Part shown: positions 28,567 to 38,438 of the stretch, piece by piece
How positions within the stretch are numbered: the first letter of the stretch is position 1
Layout of the letters: each line of letters begins with the position of its first letter
Assembly: GCA_007833815.1 (NCBI GenBank)
Contig: CP033464.1
Coordinates: 4,334,001 to 4,398,000, forward strand
Length of the DNA stretch: 64,000 nt
Source: Brevibacillus laterosporus
GTDB taxonomy: Bacteria > Bacillota > Bacilli > Brevibacillales > Brevibacillaceae
Direction: 5' to 3'
The notes under the pieces: model-generated
Databases searched by the model: none
The model's input: the letters and a program-made list of their open reading frames with translations, nothing else
Told to the model about the DNA's origin: nothing
Translations under genes and position numbers: made by a program

Positions 28567-28595
28567 AAAAGACCGTCTCCTTGAAGAAGACGGTC
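28567..28595 (-). terminator. Terminator after the small gene at 28637
   Basis: On the minus strand GACCGTCT pairs with AGACGGTC around a short loop and is followed by TTTTGT. Confidence 0.65.
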
Positions 28596-28636
28596 AGATC
28601 AACACAACTGCTGTATTTGCGGGGTTACTAGTCCAA

Positions 28637-28831
28637 CTAGTTAGCTTCGTAAGGTATTTCCTCAATGACACCTTTTTCGATCAAAAAAGCTTCCTCCGCT
28701 TCCAAGATTGCAATAATCTCTTTGCGTCCTACTTTCATGCCACCCTCAGCAAGTTTTTTTTCTACGAATTGCAACATCTCTTCATAGTCTAACACTTGTA
28801 CATCTTGTTGATTCTTTTGTTGTTGTGCCAT
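28637..28831 (-). CDS. Small acidic protein, possibly YozD-like
   Basis: 64 residues from an ATG with GGGGG about eight nt upstream. The sequence is helical and charged (FVEKKLAEGGMKVGRKEI, then AEEAFLIEKGVIEE) and resembles small YozD-type proteins of Bacillus; this similarity is from memory and weak. An in-frame upstream ATG at 28888 seems less likely. It follows the ABC operon by only 9 nt on the same strand from that upstream start, so cotranscription is possible. Confidence 0.5.
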   Translation of the reverse strand: MAQQQKNQQDVQVLDYEEMLQFVEKKLAEGGMKVGRKEIIAILEAEEAFLIEKGVIEEIPYEAN

Positions 28832-28897
28832 GGCTATTACCCCCTGTGTTCTCTCTGTCATTCTTTGGGTAGTATAGCATGAAACCAACCACGCAGG

Positions 28898-29773
28898 CTA
28901 TTCTCTAGCACCTTCACTCTTGCTTTCCTGTTCACGTGTTGTCCATGGTCGGCGTACTGGTTTTAATAAGTAAGCAGACCAGCATAATAACCCTACGCTA
29001 AGCACCAGATAAAAGCTGGCGAAATAGATCCAATAGTAATCTTCACTCATAGAAATGGAAGAAAAAACATCGATGCCAAGAATGCGCGATCCGACTAGAC
29101 ACGGATTAATATAGGATAGCCACTTTAATAGAAAAAAGCTTTCTATTCCATAATCGGTGTCCGGATACCAGTAACGAATAATCGCTAACAAGAAGTACAA
29201 GAGAAACGCTGTACCTACCACAAAGAAAAAGGCAATTCCATAGGCAGTAATCGTACTTACACCTGTTCGTTTGACCCAAGTTGAACAAAAGATACCTAAC
29301 GAACCAAAAAACATAATGTTGATAGCAAAAAATAGGATCATACTAAAAATTTGAGATGGCGATACTCCTCCATACAAAAATACAAAACTGTAAAGTGGTA
29401 GAGAAGCCACAATCAAGAGAAACATAAATGACAATGAAGTAACCAGCTTGCTTAAAATAATCCGCCGAGGCGATAACTGGGTAGTTAATAGAATATTAAG
29501 GGTTTGCCTTTCCCTTTCCCCACTAATAGTCCCTGCTGCTAACGCTGGGGCTATAAAACAAATCAAGGCATATTGCAAAGCTGACATTGCAAAAAATAGA
29601 TTGTCACCTTGCCCTAAAAAGACCGTGTCCGTTTTCTCAATGATGGTCAAATACCCCAACAAAACAGCTCCAAACACCATTAAATAACTGAAAAGAATCC
29701 AGATTGTCTTTTTAGAGCGAAATCTCTCCCGCAATTCTTTCGAAATAAGCGGATTACCAAAAAAATGACCCAT
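28898..29773 (-). CDS. ABC-2 type transporter permease
   Basis: 291 residues with six membrane segments. It begins with the NPLISKELRERFRSKKT amphipathic start typical of ABC-2 exporter permeases, and has the SGERERQTLNILLTTQLSP coupling region. It pairs with the ATPase gene immediately upstream (1-nt TAATG overlap) and the large membrane protein before that. The cargo is unknown; the sigma/anti-sigma pair upstream suggests an envelope-stress exporter. Confidence 0.83.
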   Translation of the reverse strand: MGHFFGNPLISKELRERFRSKKTIWILFSYLMVFGAVLLGYLTIIEKTDTVFLGQGDNLFFAMSALQYALICFIAPALAAGTISGERERQTLNILLTTQLSPRRIILSKLVTSLSFMFLLIVASLPLYSFVFLYGGVSPSQIFSMILFFAINIMFFGSLGIFCSTWVKRTGVSTITAYGIAFFFVVGTAFLLYFLLAIIRYWYPDTDYGIESFFLLKWLSYINPCLVGSRILGIDVFSSISMSEDYYWIYFASFYLVLSVGLLCWSAYLLKPVRRPWTTREQESKSEGARE

Positions 29774-30699
29774 TAGTTCCCAACTCCTTCCGTAATCGCT
29801 AGGAACACATCTTCCAGGTTTTCTTGTGAGTCAGCAAAATGTGTTACAGGAACATTTGCCTGCATGAGCTGCTGCAATAGAACAACCTTTTCTTCCGGCG
29901 AACCAGTAAAATGAAAACGGAAATGACTATTTTTGTTATCTAAGCGTTTCACAAAGGGAGAAGCAAGCAAAATTTGTTCAGCAAGCTCTAGGTTACCCAA
30001 CGTTTTTAGTTGCATAATGGAGATACCTCGTGTCTCCGTGCTCACCTCATTAACGGCTCCATTTGCAATAAGCTGACCTTTTTCAATAACTCCAATTTCA
30101 TCGCAGAGCTCTGCTAATTCTGGCAAGATATGTGAGCTAATCAGAATCGTTTTGCCCATTCCTTGTAATTTCTTTAAGATCTCCCGCATCTCAATGCGTG
30201 CCCGTGGGTCCAGACCTGAAGCAGGTTCGTCCAAAATAAGAACCTCTGGGTTATGAACCAAACAACGCGCTAAACCAAGACGCTGTTTCATTCCGCGAGA
30301 CAAATGATCGACATAGGCATCTGCTTTGTTACTGAGATTAACCAAATCTAACAGATCAGCTATTAAATTCGAACGATTACGCGCTGGAATATTGTATGCA
30401 CGTGCATAAAAGTCAAGATATTCCGTTGCTTTTAAGTTATCATAAACACCAAAAAAATCAGGCATATAACCTAGTAACTGTTTAACTTCTTTAGGCTCCT
30501 TCTCTACATCATATCCACCAACATAAGCTTTCCCACTGGTGGCTGGCAGGAGGGTAGCCAGAATCATCATTGTCGTACTTTTTCCTGCACCATTTGGTCC
30601 AATAAATCCATACACCCTGCCTTTTTGGATGGACAAATTCACATTTTTTAGCGCTTCAAATTTCCCATATTGCTTGGAGAGATTCTGCGTCTGTATCAT
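29773..30699 (-). CDS. ABC transporter ATP-binding protein
   Basis: 308 residues with Walker A GPNGAGKST, Q-loop MPDFFGVYD, signature LSRGMKQRLG, Walker B VLILDEPASGLD and the H-loop SSHILPE. It belongs to the CcmA/NatA-type exporter ATPases. It overlaps its neighbours on both sides by a single base at TAATG junctions, so three genes are translationally coupled. Confidence 0.9.
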   Translation of the reverse strand: MIQTQNLSKQYGKFEALKNVNLSIQKGRVYGFIGPNGAGKSTTMMILATLLPATSGKAYVGGYDVEKEPKEVKQLLGYMPDFFGVYDNLKATEYLDFYARAYNIPARNRSNLIADLLDLVNLSNKADAYVDHLSRGMKQRLGLARCLVHNPEVLILDEPASGLDPRARIEMREILKKLQGMGKTILISSHILPELAELCDEIGVIEKGQLIANGAVNEVSTETRGISIMQLKTLGNLELAEQILLASPFVKRLDNKNSHFRFHFTGSPEEKVVLLQQLMQANVPVTHFADSQENLEDVFLAITEGVGN

Positions 30700-33005
30700 T
30701 ATCGTTTCTCCTTCCCTTCCAACTGGAAGACAGGTTGTGGAATGGAGACAGGTGAATCTCCTTCATAGATGAATCTAATCAAAACAAACCCTTCATTATT
30801 TACATATTCTTGTGGGTTGGTTTTTAACTGCAAAGAGCTATTACTATCAAGTATTTTCCATTCTCGAGAAGTCGCATGGTACACAGCTTTCTTCACAGAT
30901 TGATAAGCAAGATTATCCAGTGGAGCTAGCACGTTCGTTAGTTCTACATTGGATGGAATTTGTACTCCATATGTTACTTTTCCCTTAAACATAGTGACTG
31001 TCTCATTATCTTCTCTTACTACTTTACCTTCCGTACTAAGAATCCGAACCCGTAACGTCCCATATGGATAAGTGATGTGGTTGGTTTGAGCATGTTTCAG
31101 CAGGATTGGTTGTTGAACAAATGTTAGATAGTTTTGTATAAAGCCTTGTTCAGATGTAGTAAACACTTTATATGGGCTCTCACTTACGCCTACCAGATTT
31201 AATCCGCTGACACTACTCATCCCTTGCAACGAATCATTGTATAATAAAGCCTTTTGCCGTTCATTTTGGGTAGGATATGCCTTTTCTTCAAAGGAAAAAT
31301 CTTGTTTATAAAATGGTTTTACCTCTTCATTTATCTGCTTAGTCTCCCCTTTTGCGAGAGAGCCTAGCTCCATTCTTCGCTCGCCCATCGTAAGATACAA
31401 CTCTTGGTAATCAAAAACACTCTTGTTTGTGATCGTGCCTTTGATATGCTCTTGTTCAAATAACAAATCAGCTTGTATCTCGCCAACATCTTTAACCAAA
31501 CCTCCGCCATTAATCGGCTTTTGCGTCATATAAGGAATTTGGTTTATCGTTGTTTGAAATTGGCCTTGATCGTTTTGACGAATCGTATAGGCTAGGTTGT
31601 CTCTATCTTTTTTTTGTGTGTATTTCATAAGATTTCCTGGAACAATCAAGCCATCTTTTGAATCTAATCTGATATCGCCCCCAGAACGTTTCAACACGGT
31701 TGCATCAGATTTTAAAATCGCTAAATCAGGTTTAATCGAAATAATCTGGTTTACTGTGTAGATCTTATCATTCGGCGCTATTAAATTCTTACCAAAAGAA
31801 AGTGCTCCAACACTAACAAGTAAGGCAGAGACAGGGATAATGCCCCATGCCCAATCCCGACGATCTCTACGCTTTAACAATACATACAGGATAGGTCCAA
31901 TTAGTAATACATAACCGATCCAGACTAAGAATAGCAACGAGGCAGAAGGCACATGAACATCTGGAATATGATTAGCCAAATTATAGAAGGCAGGATTTCG
32001 ATTTAAATAAGGAAAGCGGACTTGGCTATTTAGTTCATATTGAGACACCAGTTTACTCCACAACTGACGATTAAATTCCCAAGAGGCCAAAGGCTGGGCA
32101 TTCACATCATAGTTGGCAAAGAATAATGTACCTAAACCCACTTTTTGGGTCGAGAACAATGGCAAGGACTTGTTATACACCTCTATTTGTTGAACAGGTA
32201 AAACGGACTTTTTACCCATTTCTGTAAAAGGAGATAGATCTTTTGTGACACCAGGCTGCTTGATCAAAGCAGGCATCCACTCTTTAAAAGATTCCAATAT
32301 TTCAGAGGGGGTAGCAGCTGAAACCAATAGATTACCTCCAGCATATACCCACTCTTTGATTCCTTCCATCTGTTTAGATGACAAACTATTTTTTGAAATA
32401 TCTCCAATCACTAACATATTGATATTACTTAGGACGTGAGTTTCGGTAGGAAGCTCTTCTGGAATAATATTACTGACCAGCATACTATTCCAGGTCAATT
32501 CTTTCGTAAACTCTTTATTTTGGTCGTCTATGTCACTTTCTTGTTTTACTTGGTTTAAAAATTGCATACTATTTTCGTGTTGATCTAGTACAACAACGCT
32601 TACTTGATCCGACTGTTTTTCTCTAACCTGATAACTGGGTGTTACCTTGGCAAGCAATTGATCTCCTTGATAGAACCCCAATCGTAATCTACTACCATTA
32701 TCTAGTATATCTTCACTGGGTAAATCAAAGAAAACGTGCTTTGTCTCCCCTTTTTGCATAGTAATCTCTTTTAAATAAGGAAGCTTTCTTTTACTTCCAT
32801 AAAGCTCCTCAATCGTAAATCGTAGTTCGCCAGTAACTGCATCTCCGTTATTGGTAATATCCGCATATACGCGAATTAAATTATCTTGGCTCGTTACTTC
32901 AGCAAATGGGACCTTTGTCTTTATTTCAATTCTGTCCGCCGCATACGCAACAGGAGCTTGAAATCCCATGAAAGCGAGCGCAATCGCTACCATCCATTTC
33001 CACAT
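30699..33005 (-). CDS. Large secreted-domain membrane protein linked to an ABC exporter
   Basis: 768 residues. A signal peptide (cleavage near VAYAAD, about residue 22) is followed by a beta-rich domain of about 130 residues and a second domain resembling class I glutamine-amidotransferase-like folds (LSNINMLVIGDIS, then WVYAGGNLLVSAA). Two membrane helices lie near residues 360-410, followed by a long C-terminal extracytoplasmic part. It may gate or assist the ABC exporter. A GGAGG site precedes the ATG. No characterised homologue comes to mind. Confidence 0.7.
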   Translation of the reverse strand: MWKWMVAIALAFMGFQAPVAYAADRIEIKTKVPFAEVTSQDNLIRVYADITNNGDAVTGELRFTIEELYGSKRKLPYLKEITMQKGETKHVFFDLPSEDILDNGSRLRLGFYQGDQLLAKVTPSYQVREKQSDQVSVVVLDQHENSMQFLNQVKQESDIDDQNKEFTKELTWNSMLVSNIIPEELPTETHVLSNINMLVIGDISKNSLSSKQMEGIKEWVYAGGNLLVSAATPSEILESFKEWMPALIKQPGVTKDLSPFTEMGKKSVLPVQQIEVYNKSLPLFSTQKVGLGTLFFANYDVNAQPLASWEFNRQLWSKLVSQYELNSQVRFPYLNRNPAFYNLANHIPDVHVPSASLLFLVWIGYVLLIGPILYVLLKRRDRRDWAWGIIPVSALLVSVGALSFGKNLIAPNDKIYTVNQIISIKPDLAILKSDATVLKRSGGDIRLDSKDGLIVPGNLMKYTQKKDRDNLAYTIRQNDQGQFQTTINQIPYMTQKPINGGGLVKDVGEIQADLLFEQEHIKGTITNKSVFDYQELYLTMGERRMELGSLAKGETKQINEEVKPFYKQDFSFEEKAYPTQNERQKALLYNDSLQGMSSVSGLNLVGVSESPYKVFTTSEQGFIQNYLTFVQQPILLKHAQTNHITYPYGTLRVRILSTEGKVVREDNETVTMFKGKVTYGVQIPSNVELTNVLAPLDNLAYQSVKKAVYHATSREWKILDSNSSLQLKTNPQEYVNNEGFVLIRFIYEGDSPVSIPQPVFQLEGKEKR

Positions 33006-33019
33006 ATATGTTCCTCCTA

Positions 33020-34120
33020 TTATTGTAAATCAAGCGGCGTAAACATAAAATCTTGTTGATCAGTGGTGACAATTAAAAGGTGCTTTCCATCGCTCGTCCA
33101 TTCAGCCCGCTTCACTGATTCTTTATGAATACTGGATGGTAATTTTACTTTTTTCCAGTTTTTTATGGTTTCATCCATCGTACCCATTAACAGGACTCCT
33201 TCTGGTGAAAGAATCGTAAGTTGCTTAGCTGATAACCAGGACGGAGAGCTTCCTTTCACTTTTTCCTTGATTTCCGCTGTCTGCCGATCAAAAATACTAA
33301 CTTCTCCATTCTGTTCAAAAGAGAGGTAACGACCATTGAGAGACCAGGTCGCCTTCGAACCGTCAGCTACCTTTTCTTTGCCAAAAGTACGCAGATTGGT
33401 CACCCAAATCTCAGGATTATTTTGCATAAATACTGTATAGGCTAAAAATTCATCTTTAGGATCGAATGAAGGGTCAACCAATGGACGATTCTCCTGTTCT
33501 AACAGAAGTCGCGGTGCATAACTCTGTTCTTTACTCTGATTGAGTTGCACAATCCATAATTTACTTTTATCTTTACTGTTCTCTGTCAAAGCTAGTTTCT
33601 TACCTGTAGAATTCCATGCTATGGAGTCATACGTACCAATTTGTTGTGGAAGTTCAATAGGAGCATCTATTTCACTACCATACTGACTGATAATGTGTAA
33701 TTTGTTATCAGCTTGCAAATAAGCGACTTGCAGGTCTGAGGATAGCACGGCCGTATCAGTAGACAGCTTAGGAATAGTGATAGATGACTTAGATATGGCA
33801 AGATCAACATCCGCTTGAGCCACATTTACATACAAAAAAGCAGCCAAAGCAACTGTTCCTACTCCCCCCAGCATATACCAGCCTCTTTTACGATTAATTC
33901 TCTTTTTATCTTTATGCTTCATTTCTTCCTGGCGAACTACCGTAAGCTGTGGTTGTTTTTGCCCATGCATTTGCTCCATTAATTTACGCTTTAAATCTTC
34001 TTTTAACCGATAGTTAACAGGAACCGCCTTCCGCATATCACTTAGATGCGACAAGAGTTCAACCACGGTCTGTTCATGTTCATTTGTCTGATCTGATGCA
34101 TTACGTAGATCATCCTTCAT
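33020..34120 (-). CDS. Anti-sigma factor with extracytoplasmic beta-propeller
   Basis: 366 residues from the ATG at 34120, chosen for the GAGGAAGGTG site six nt upstream. The N-terminal ~75 residues are charged and helical and should bind the sigma factor. One membrane helix follows (WYMLGGVGTVALAAFLYV). The outer part has TolB/WD40-like blades (AWNSTGKKLALTEN, EWTSDGKHLLIV). It overlaps the sigma gene by 11 nt. No CHCC zinc motif is seen, so it is not a ZAS-type anti-sigma. Confidence 0.75.
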   Translation of the reverse strand: MKDDLRNASDQTNEHEQTVVELLSHLSDMRKAVPVNYRLKEDLKRKLMEQMHGQKQPQLTVVRQEEMKHKDKKRINRKRGWYMLGGVGTVALAAFLYVNVAQADVDLAISKSSITIPKLSTDTAVLSSDLQVAYLQADNKLHIISQYGSEIDAPIELPQQIGTYDSIAWNSTGKKLALTENSKDKSKLWIVQLNQSKEQSYAPRLLLEQENRPLVDPSFDPKDEFLAYTVFMQNNPEIWVTNLRTFGKEKVADGSKATWSLNGRYLSFEQNGEVSIFDRQTAEIKEKVKGSSPSWLSAKQLTILSPEGVLLMGTMDETIKNWKKVKLPSSIHKESVKRAEWTSDGKHLLIVTTDQQDFMFTPLDLQ

Positions 34121-34679
34121 GGCAATCACCTTCCTCATACAAACTCTGCAAGACTTTAATTCCGCGGTGAGAGATCATCTTAACGGACGATTCACTTTTA
34201 GCTAACACTTCCGCAACTTGTGAAATCTTTAGATCGGCAAAGAAACGAAGCGTCAAAACATCACGCTGATCCTGTGATAACATATTTAACCTTGTCCGCA
34301 ACAAAGTCATTTCTTCTTTAGATAAAGCGCGCAGTTCTGGTTGATACTCATCATCTGCTTCTATAAACAATAATTCCTCTGCTTCTGTAGGATATTCACG
34401 AATCTTACGGACAAAATCGATAAACGTATTATGAGCGATACGAAAAATCCAAGATGCAAATGGACTTCTACGGCTATATTGATCAAATTTCTCCAGTGCT
34501 TTTAAAAATACGCTGGTGGTCAAGTCATCTGCATCCCACGAACTATGTACACGACATCGTAAATATCGATTGACTCGATCAAAATATTCATCATATAACT
34601 CAGGGAAATCTCTCGCTTCATAGTAATCAATCTCTATCGCAACAGACGGGTTTTCCTTACCGTCCTGCTTAACGGCCAT
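34110..34679 (-). CDS. ECF RNA polymerase sigma factor
   Basis: 189 residues. Region 2 is visible (YFDRVNRYLRCR, DADDLTTSVFLKAL, FASWIFRIAHNTFID) and region 4 as LRFFADLKISQVAEVLAKSE with a helix-turn-helix. ECF sigmas redirect RNA polymerase to stress genes and are held by the anti-sigma next to them. The ATG at 34679 is chosen because the GAGGAAGAGGG site directly abuts the ATG at 34685. It is the first gene of a five-gene operon that includes an ABC exporter. Confidence 0.9.
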   Translation of the reverse strand: MAVKQDGKENPSVAIEIDYYEARDFPELYDEYFDRVNRYLRCRVHSSWDADDLTTSVFLKALEKFDQYSRRSPFASWIFRIAHNTFIDFVRKIREYPTEAEELLFIEADDEYQPELRALSKEEMTLLRTRLNMLSQDQRDVLTLRFFADLKISQVAEVLAKSESSVKMISHRGIKVLQSLYEEGDCHEG

Positions 34680-34820
34680 TACCATCCCTCTTCCTCCACA
34701 CTGTATGTTTCTACTCCAATTGACGCATCATATCTAAAAAAGGTCACAGACAGAATCAAAAAAAGTGTGAAATATGCACTTTTTCTTATACGTAAGGAAA
34801 AAAAAAGAAACGCACAGAAA

Positions 34821-34863
34821 AAAACATCCTTGTTCCCAGTAAAATAAGGGAGCAAAGATGTTT
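34821..34863. terminator. Terminator between folA and the sigma-factor operon
   Basis: AAACATC pairs with GATGTTT, and the inner TTGTTCCC/GGGAGCAA also pair, giving a long hairpin flanked by A/T runs at the end of folA. It sits upstream of the sigma gene. Confidence 0.6.
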
Positions 34864-34877
34864 AGTTGTTGCCCTTG

Positions 34878-35396
34878 CTAGTGGCCTGATTTCTCAGACT
34901 CTTTACAATTCAATACACTACGAACATATATTTGAAATTCATACTTATATGGATTCTCGTCGTTTTGTACACCAGGTGCCCTCTCTGTTAGCACCCATTC
35001 TGATTCATCAAAAGTAGGAAAAAAAGCATCTCCCTTAAATTCCTGCTGAATCTGAGTGATATACATTTTATTCGTGTACGGCAATAGCAGCTTGTAGATT
35101 TCCGCCCCACCAATAATAAAAGCTTCTTCTGTGCTATCTACCAGTGCAAGAACATCTTCAATCGAATGAGCGATTTCACAGCCATCCGCCTGATAATTTG
35201 TTTGTGTCGTCAGCACGATATTGCGTCGATTAGGTAAAGGTTTCCCAATAGATTCATGCGTTTTCCGTCCCATGATAACGGCATGCCCAGTGGTGATTCG
35301 GCGAAAATACTTAAGATCTTCTGGTAACCGCCAAGGTAGTTGGTTATCTTGACCAATGACTCGATTTTTTCCCATAGCAAAAATACTTGATAGCAC
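34878..35396 (-). CDS. folA: Dihydrofolate reductase
   Basis: 172 residues. It opens with SIFAMGKNRVIGQDNQLPWRLPEDLKYF, including the conserved acidic active-site residue, and contains GHAVIMGRKTHESIG and FIIGGAEIYK (NADPH site). It reduces dihydrofolate made by ThyA. The start is a GTG that overlaps the thyA stop codon (TAGTG), with GGAGGTGG upstream inside thyA. The C-terminal tail is about 10 residues longer than usual. Confidence 0.95.
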   Translation of the reverse strand: MLSSIFAMGKNRVIGQDNQLPWRLPEDLKYFRRITTGHAVIMGRKTHESIGKPLPNRRNIVLTTQTNYQADGCEIAHSIEDVLALVDSTEEAFIIGGAEIYKLLLPYTNKMYITQIQQEFKGDAFFPTFDESEWVLTERAPGVQNDENPYKYEFQIYVRSVLNCKESEKSGH

Positions 35397-36181
35397 TAAA
35401 TAGCCACCTCCATGGCAATTTTAGGCTGATGTTTATAGTCAATTAATTTCACATCATCTGGTGTAAAATCATAAAAATCGGTAATCTCGGGGTTAATCCA
35501 GAAGCTAGGAGCTGGATAGGCCTCCCTAGTTAGTTGTGTGCGTAAGCCTTCAAAGTGATTTTCATAAATATGTGCATTATTAATATAGTGTTGGAATTTT
35601 CCCGGCTTTAGACCTGTGACTTGCGCGATCATATGAATGAGCACAGCATACTGGGTAGTATTAAACGGAATACCTAGGCCCATATCACCGCTACGTTGTA
35701 CAAGAGTGCAGTTTACATAACCATCCGCTACATCCCACATGGTTTGGAAAGCACATGGTTGCAACGCCATTTCTTCTAAATCGTTCATATCCCATAAGCT
35801 AATAATATGTCGGCGTCCTTGAGGATCATTTTTCAGACCATCGATTAGCTTGTCAATTTGCTTGTGTTTTGCAATCTGATAGCCGTATGCTTTTCCGATC
35901 GTTCCATCCTCTTTAGCCCATTCATCCCATACGTGTACACCCATCTCTTGCAACAGCTTCACATCATTACTTTGATGCTTATAAATCCATAACAATTCTT
36001 TGACTGCTGTCTTAAACGCAACAAATTTAGTTGTTAAGATCGGAAATTCTTTCTGTAAATCATAGCTTAGTAGCTTACCAAATAGTTTTTTCGTAGCTAT
36101 GCCTGTCCGATTGTTATCATAATATCCGTTTTCTAAAATATCTTCCACCAAAGCAAGGTATTGTATGTCTGCTTGACTCAT
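35396..36181 (-). CDS. thyA: Thymidylate synthase (ThyA type)
   Basis: 261 residues. The nucleophile is in [10 protein letters not shown], with DRRHI-type phosphate contact ([12 protein letters not shown]) and the folate/dUMP signature [17 protein letters not shown]. It is closest in style to B. subtilis ThyA (MALxPC). It makes dTMP from dUMP. The ATG at 36181 has AAGGA upstream; earlier in-frame starts add an unconserved prefix. It overlaps folA by 1 nt. The 333 nt before it hold no gene, only its probable promoter region and a neighbouring terminator. Confidence 0.94.
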   Translation of the reverse strand: MSQADIQYLALVEDILENGYYDNNRTGIATKKLFGKLLSYDLQKEFPILTTKFVAFKTAVKELLWIYKHQSNDVKLLQEMGVHVWDEWAKEDGTIGKAYGYQIAKHKQIDKLIDGLKNDPQGRRHIISLWDMNDLEEMALQPCAFQTMWDVADGYVNCTLVQRSGDMGLGIPFNTTQYAVLIHMIAQVTGLKPGKFQHYINNAHIYENHFEGLRTQLTREAYPAPSFWINPEITDFYDFTPDDVKLIDYKHQPKIAMEVAI

Positions 36182-36460
36182 CGTTATGTTCACGTCCTTC
36201 TTACAAACTCTAAGACAGTATAACGAAACATCGCGTTCTTGAAAAGCTTTTCGCAAAATGTGCTTTGTTGATCAAACTCTGTTGGAAAAACAGGAATTTC
36301 GCCAAAATCATGATGCTAACACTCCCATCTCATTCAGATAAATAACATTATTTCATTACCACAGCTGGTTGATAGTAAAAATATAACGAAATAGTTAAAA
36401 GGAGTAAAAGACAGAAGACAGGTAGGGATGTCATTTGTTAGATTTTTATTCTCTTATATA

Positions 36461-36510
36461 AAAAACATTGCTGAAGCATGTCGGATTTGACAGCTTTAGC
36501 AATGTTTTTA
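36461..36510. terminator. Terminator of the nitroreductase gene
   Basis: AAAAACATTGCT pairs with AGCAATGTTTTT with an imperfect inner stem. It abuts the nitroreductase stop at 36515. Confidence 0.75.
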
Positions 36511-36514
36511 CGAC

Positions 36515-37138
36515 TCACATACCGTTGTAGCTTACAAACTCTCCATTTGGCTTGCGATAGCCACGTGGACGTTGACTCGAAATCTTTTCTTTTCCCATGG
36601 TAATCATCATCACGGTTTCATACTCATCAGGAATTTGTAAAATTTCTTTAATAGCACTTGGATCAAACCCAATCATCGGGCACGTATCCCAACCTTTTTC
36701 TTTTGCGGATAGTATAAACAACATAGCAGATAGGCTTGCATTACGAATCGCGTCTTCTTTCATAAATGTTTCGCCTCTACCTTCATACATCCCTGTCACA
36801 ATTTCAATTGTACGATCTAGCTCTTGTTTGCTCAGAATTCCGAGATTGTGCATGCCTTCATTAATTTTAGCCACTCCTTGATAAGCGTTCCGATTCCCCA
36901 ATACCAGAATAACCGCTGAAGACGTATGTACTTTATACTGCTTGCACGATTCATAAATCTTTTCTTTTAAGATAGGATCTGTCACTACCAAGTAATGTGT
37001 ATGCTGAAGATTAAAGGCAGAAGGAGAATATTTAACTAAACCAAAAATCTCTTCAAGATCAGATTGTGGGATTTCCACCCCTTCTATGAAATTATTAGCG
37101 GAACGTCGACTTTTAACTATGTTTGTAAAATCATTCAT
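36515..37138 (-). CDS. NAD(P)H nitroreductase family flavoprotein (MhqN/YodC-like)
   Basis: 207 residues with the nitroreductase pattern: SRRSANNFIEG (FMN phosphate contacts), SPSAFNLQHTHYLVV, and the C-terminal GKEKISSQRPRGYRKP. Such FMN enzymes reduce quinones and nitro compounds. The neighbours (DoxX, MarR with MhqR-type operators) match the mhqNOP/mhqR quinone-stress system of B. subtilis, where MhqN is a nitroreductase. A 241-nt gap separates it from doxX; no separate operator was found there. Confidence 0.85.
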   Translation of the reverse strand: MNDFTNIVKSRRSANNFIEGVEIPQSDLEEIFGLVKYSPSAFNLQHTHYLVVTDPILKEKIYESCKQYKVHTSSAVILVLGNRNAYQGVAKINEGMHNLGILSKQELDRTIEIVTGMYEGRGETFMKEDAIRNASLSAMLFILSAKEKGWDTCPMIGFDPSAIKEILQIPDEYETVMMITMGKEKISSQRPRGYRKPNGEFVSYNGM

Positions 37139-37379
37139 GTATACTACCTCTTCTCATTTTATGTATAACGATTAGTTACAGGAAGAGGAGGAAAGCGAGA
37201 GGACAGTAAGTTCTCTCCACAATTACCTCACTCTCTCCTGCCACTTCCTACCTACTTCGTTCTTGCTTCATCAATTGCCCTTTTCCTACAGGACTTACCT
37301 TGGCAAACGTGGTCATTTACCTCTTTACTATACAATAATGGAGAGTGAATGTAGATACTACTCTATTTTCTGATCAACC

Positions 37380-37766
37380 TTATGCGAATAAAGCATAAGC
37401 GCCTGGTCCAATCAATGCGACACCTATAGCCACCGCTAACAAAACCAGATTGTATTCCATTCCGTTTTGAGTAACCCACAATCCATTTTTTCCATGTACA
37501 GTGAAAATGGCGATCAACATGGTCACAGCGATTAGTGCTCCTCCTACCCAAGTAAACACACCGGATGCAAATAATAGCCCACCCACCACTTCACTAGCTC
37601 CCGCCATGAATGCCATCAACAAGCCAGGTTTCACACCGATTGATTCTAACCAGCCTGCCGTACCTTTTAAACCGTGCCCACCAAACCATCCAAACAATTT
37701 CTGTGTACCATGACCAATAAACAAGAGACCTACAACTAATCGAATAAGTAAAAGTCCTGCATCCAT
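37380..37766 (-). CDS. DoxX family membrane protein (MhqP/CatD-like)
   Basis: 128 residues with four membrane helices. The DoxX opening [25 protein letters not shown] is plain. DoxX proteins such as MhqP and CatD accompany quinone or catechol detoxification. An AAGGAGG site lies before the ATG and an 18-bp perfect palindrome (37803-37820) lies just upstream. Confidence 0.87.
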   Translation of the reverse strand: MDAGLLLIRLVVGLLFIGHGTQKLFGWFGGHGLKGTAGWLESIGVKPGLLMAFMAGASEVVGGLLFASGVFTWVGGALIAVTMLIAIFTVHGKNGLWVTQNGMEYNLVLLAVAIGVALIGPGAYALFA

Positions 37767-37802
37767 TTTCTTTTCCTCCTTAGGAATATGTTTTATTTTG
37801 AG

Positions 37803-37820
37803 TATCTTTAATTAAAGATA
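37803..37820. promoter_or_regulatory. MhqR-type operator upstream of doxX
   Basis: TATCTTTAATTAAAGATA is a perfect 18-bp palindrome. Its half-site TATCT...AGATA matches the MhqR operator core of B. subtilis. It lies 37 nt before the doxX start and 50 nt after the marR stop, in position to repress doxX and perhaps the nitroreductase gene. Confidence 0.65.
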
Positions 37821-37870
37821 TATACGAAAGATGGATAATATGCTTCTTTTTATTATCTCAACCGTCATCA

Positions 37871-38365
37871 CTACTTATCAGCAAAATTCATTTGGGCTGA
37901 CTTCCCTAATTTTTTCAATAAAACGATCGCAATCTCTTTTTCTTCTGAAGAAAGACCATTGAGCGCTTCTGCCAGCTTCTCTTGATGTTTCGGAAAAATA
38001 TCTTGTAAGAACTGCTCTCCATCTTGCGTTAATTCCGCATAGATAACGCGTCGATCATTTGGGCAAGGCTTACGAAGCAAATATCCTTTTTTCTCTAACT
38101 TATCTACCACATAGGTAATGTTACCACTGGAGATCAAAATCTTGTCACCAATCTGCTGAAGAGGTTGTCTGCCTCTATGAAATAACAATTCTAAGACGCC
38201 AAACTCAGTGGGATTTAAGTCATATTGTCGAATATCTTTCTGAACGTGAGCAGACGCCCAGTTAAAAGCACGGGATAGCACGACGAACAAATGGAGGGAT
38301 TGCTCTTGATTTCTATTTGAATCGACTGTTTCCAAGTCAATTTGTTTTGCCTGCTTGTTCAACAT
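37871..38365 (-). CDS. MarR family transcriptional regulator (MhqR-like)
   Basis: 164 residues from the ATG at 38365, which has AAAGGAG seven nt upstream. A winged-helix MarR domain is visible: LNPTEFGVLELLFHRGRQPLQQIGDKILISSGNITYVVDKLEKKG, then the wing motif PNDRRVIYAELT. MhqR of B. subtilis senses quinones through cysteine and controls nitroreductase and DoxX genes. Here one cysteine (KPCPNDRR) lies in the wing. It probably also represses itself through the operator at 38439. Confidence 0.88.
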   Translation of the reverse strand: MLNKQAKQIDLETVDSNRNQEQSLHLFVVLSRAFNWASAHVQKDIRQYDLNPTEFGVLELLFHRGRQPLQQIGDKILISSGNITYVVDKLEKKGYLLRKPCPNDRRVIYAELTQDGEQFLQDIFPKHQEKLAEALNGLSSEEKEIAIVLLKKLGKSAQMNFADK

Positions 38366-38438
38366 TTTGTTTTCTCCTTTCTTTTTACAGTTAATCTTAC
38401 CTTTTGCAACTATCAAATCTATATGTCTCATTTTTTGA

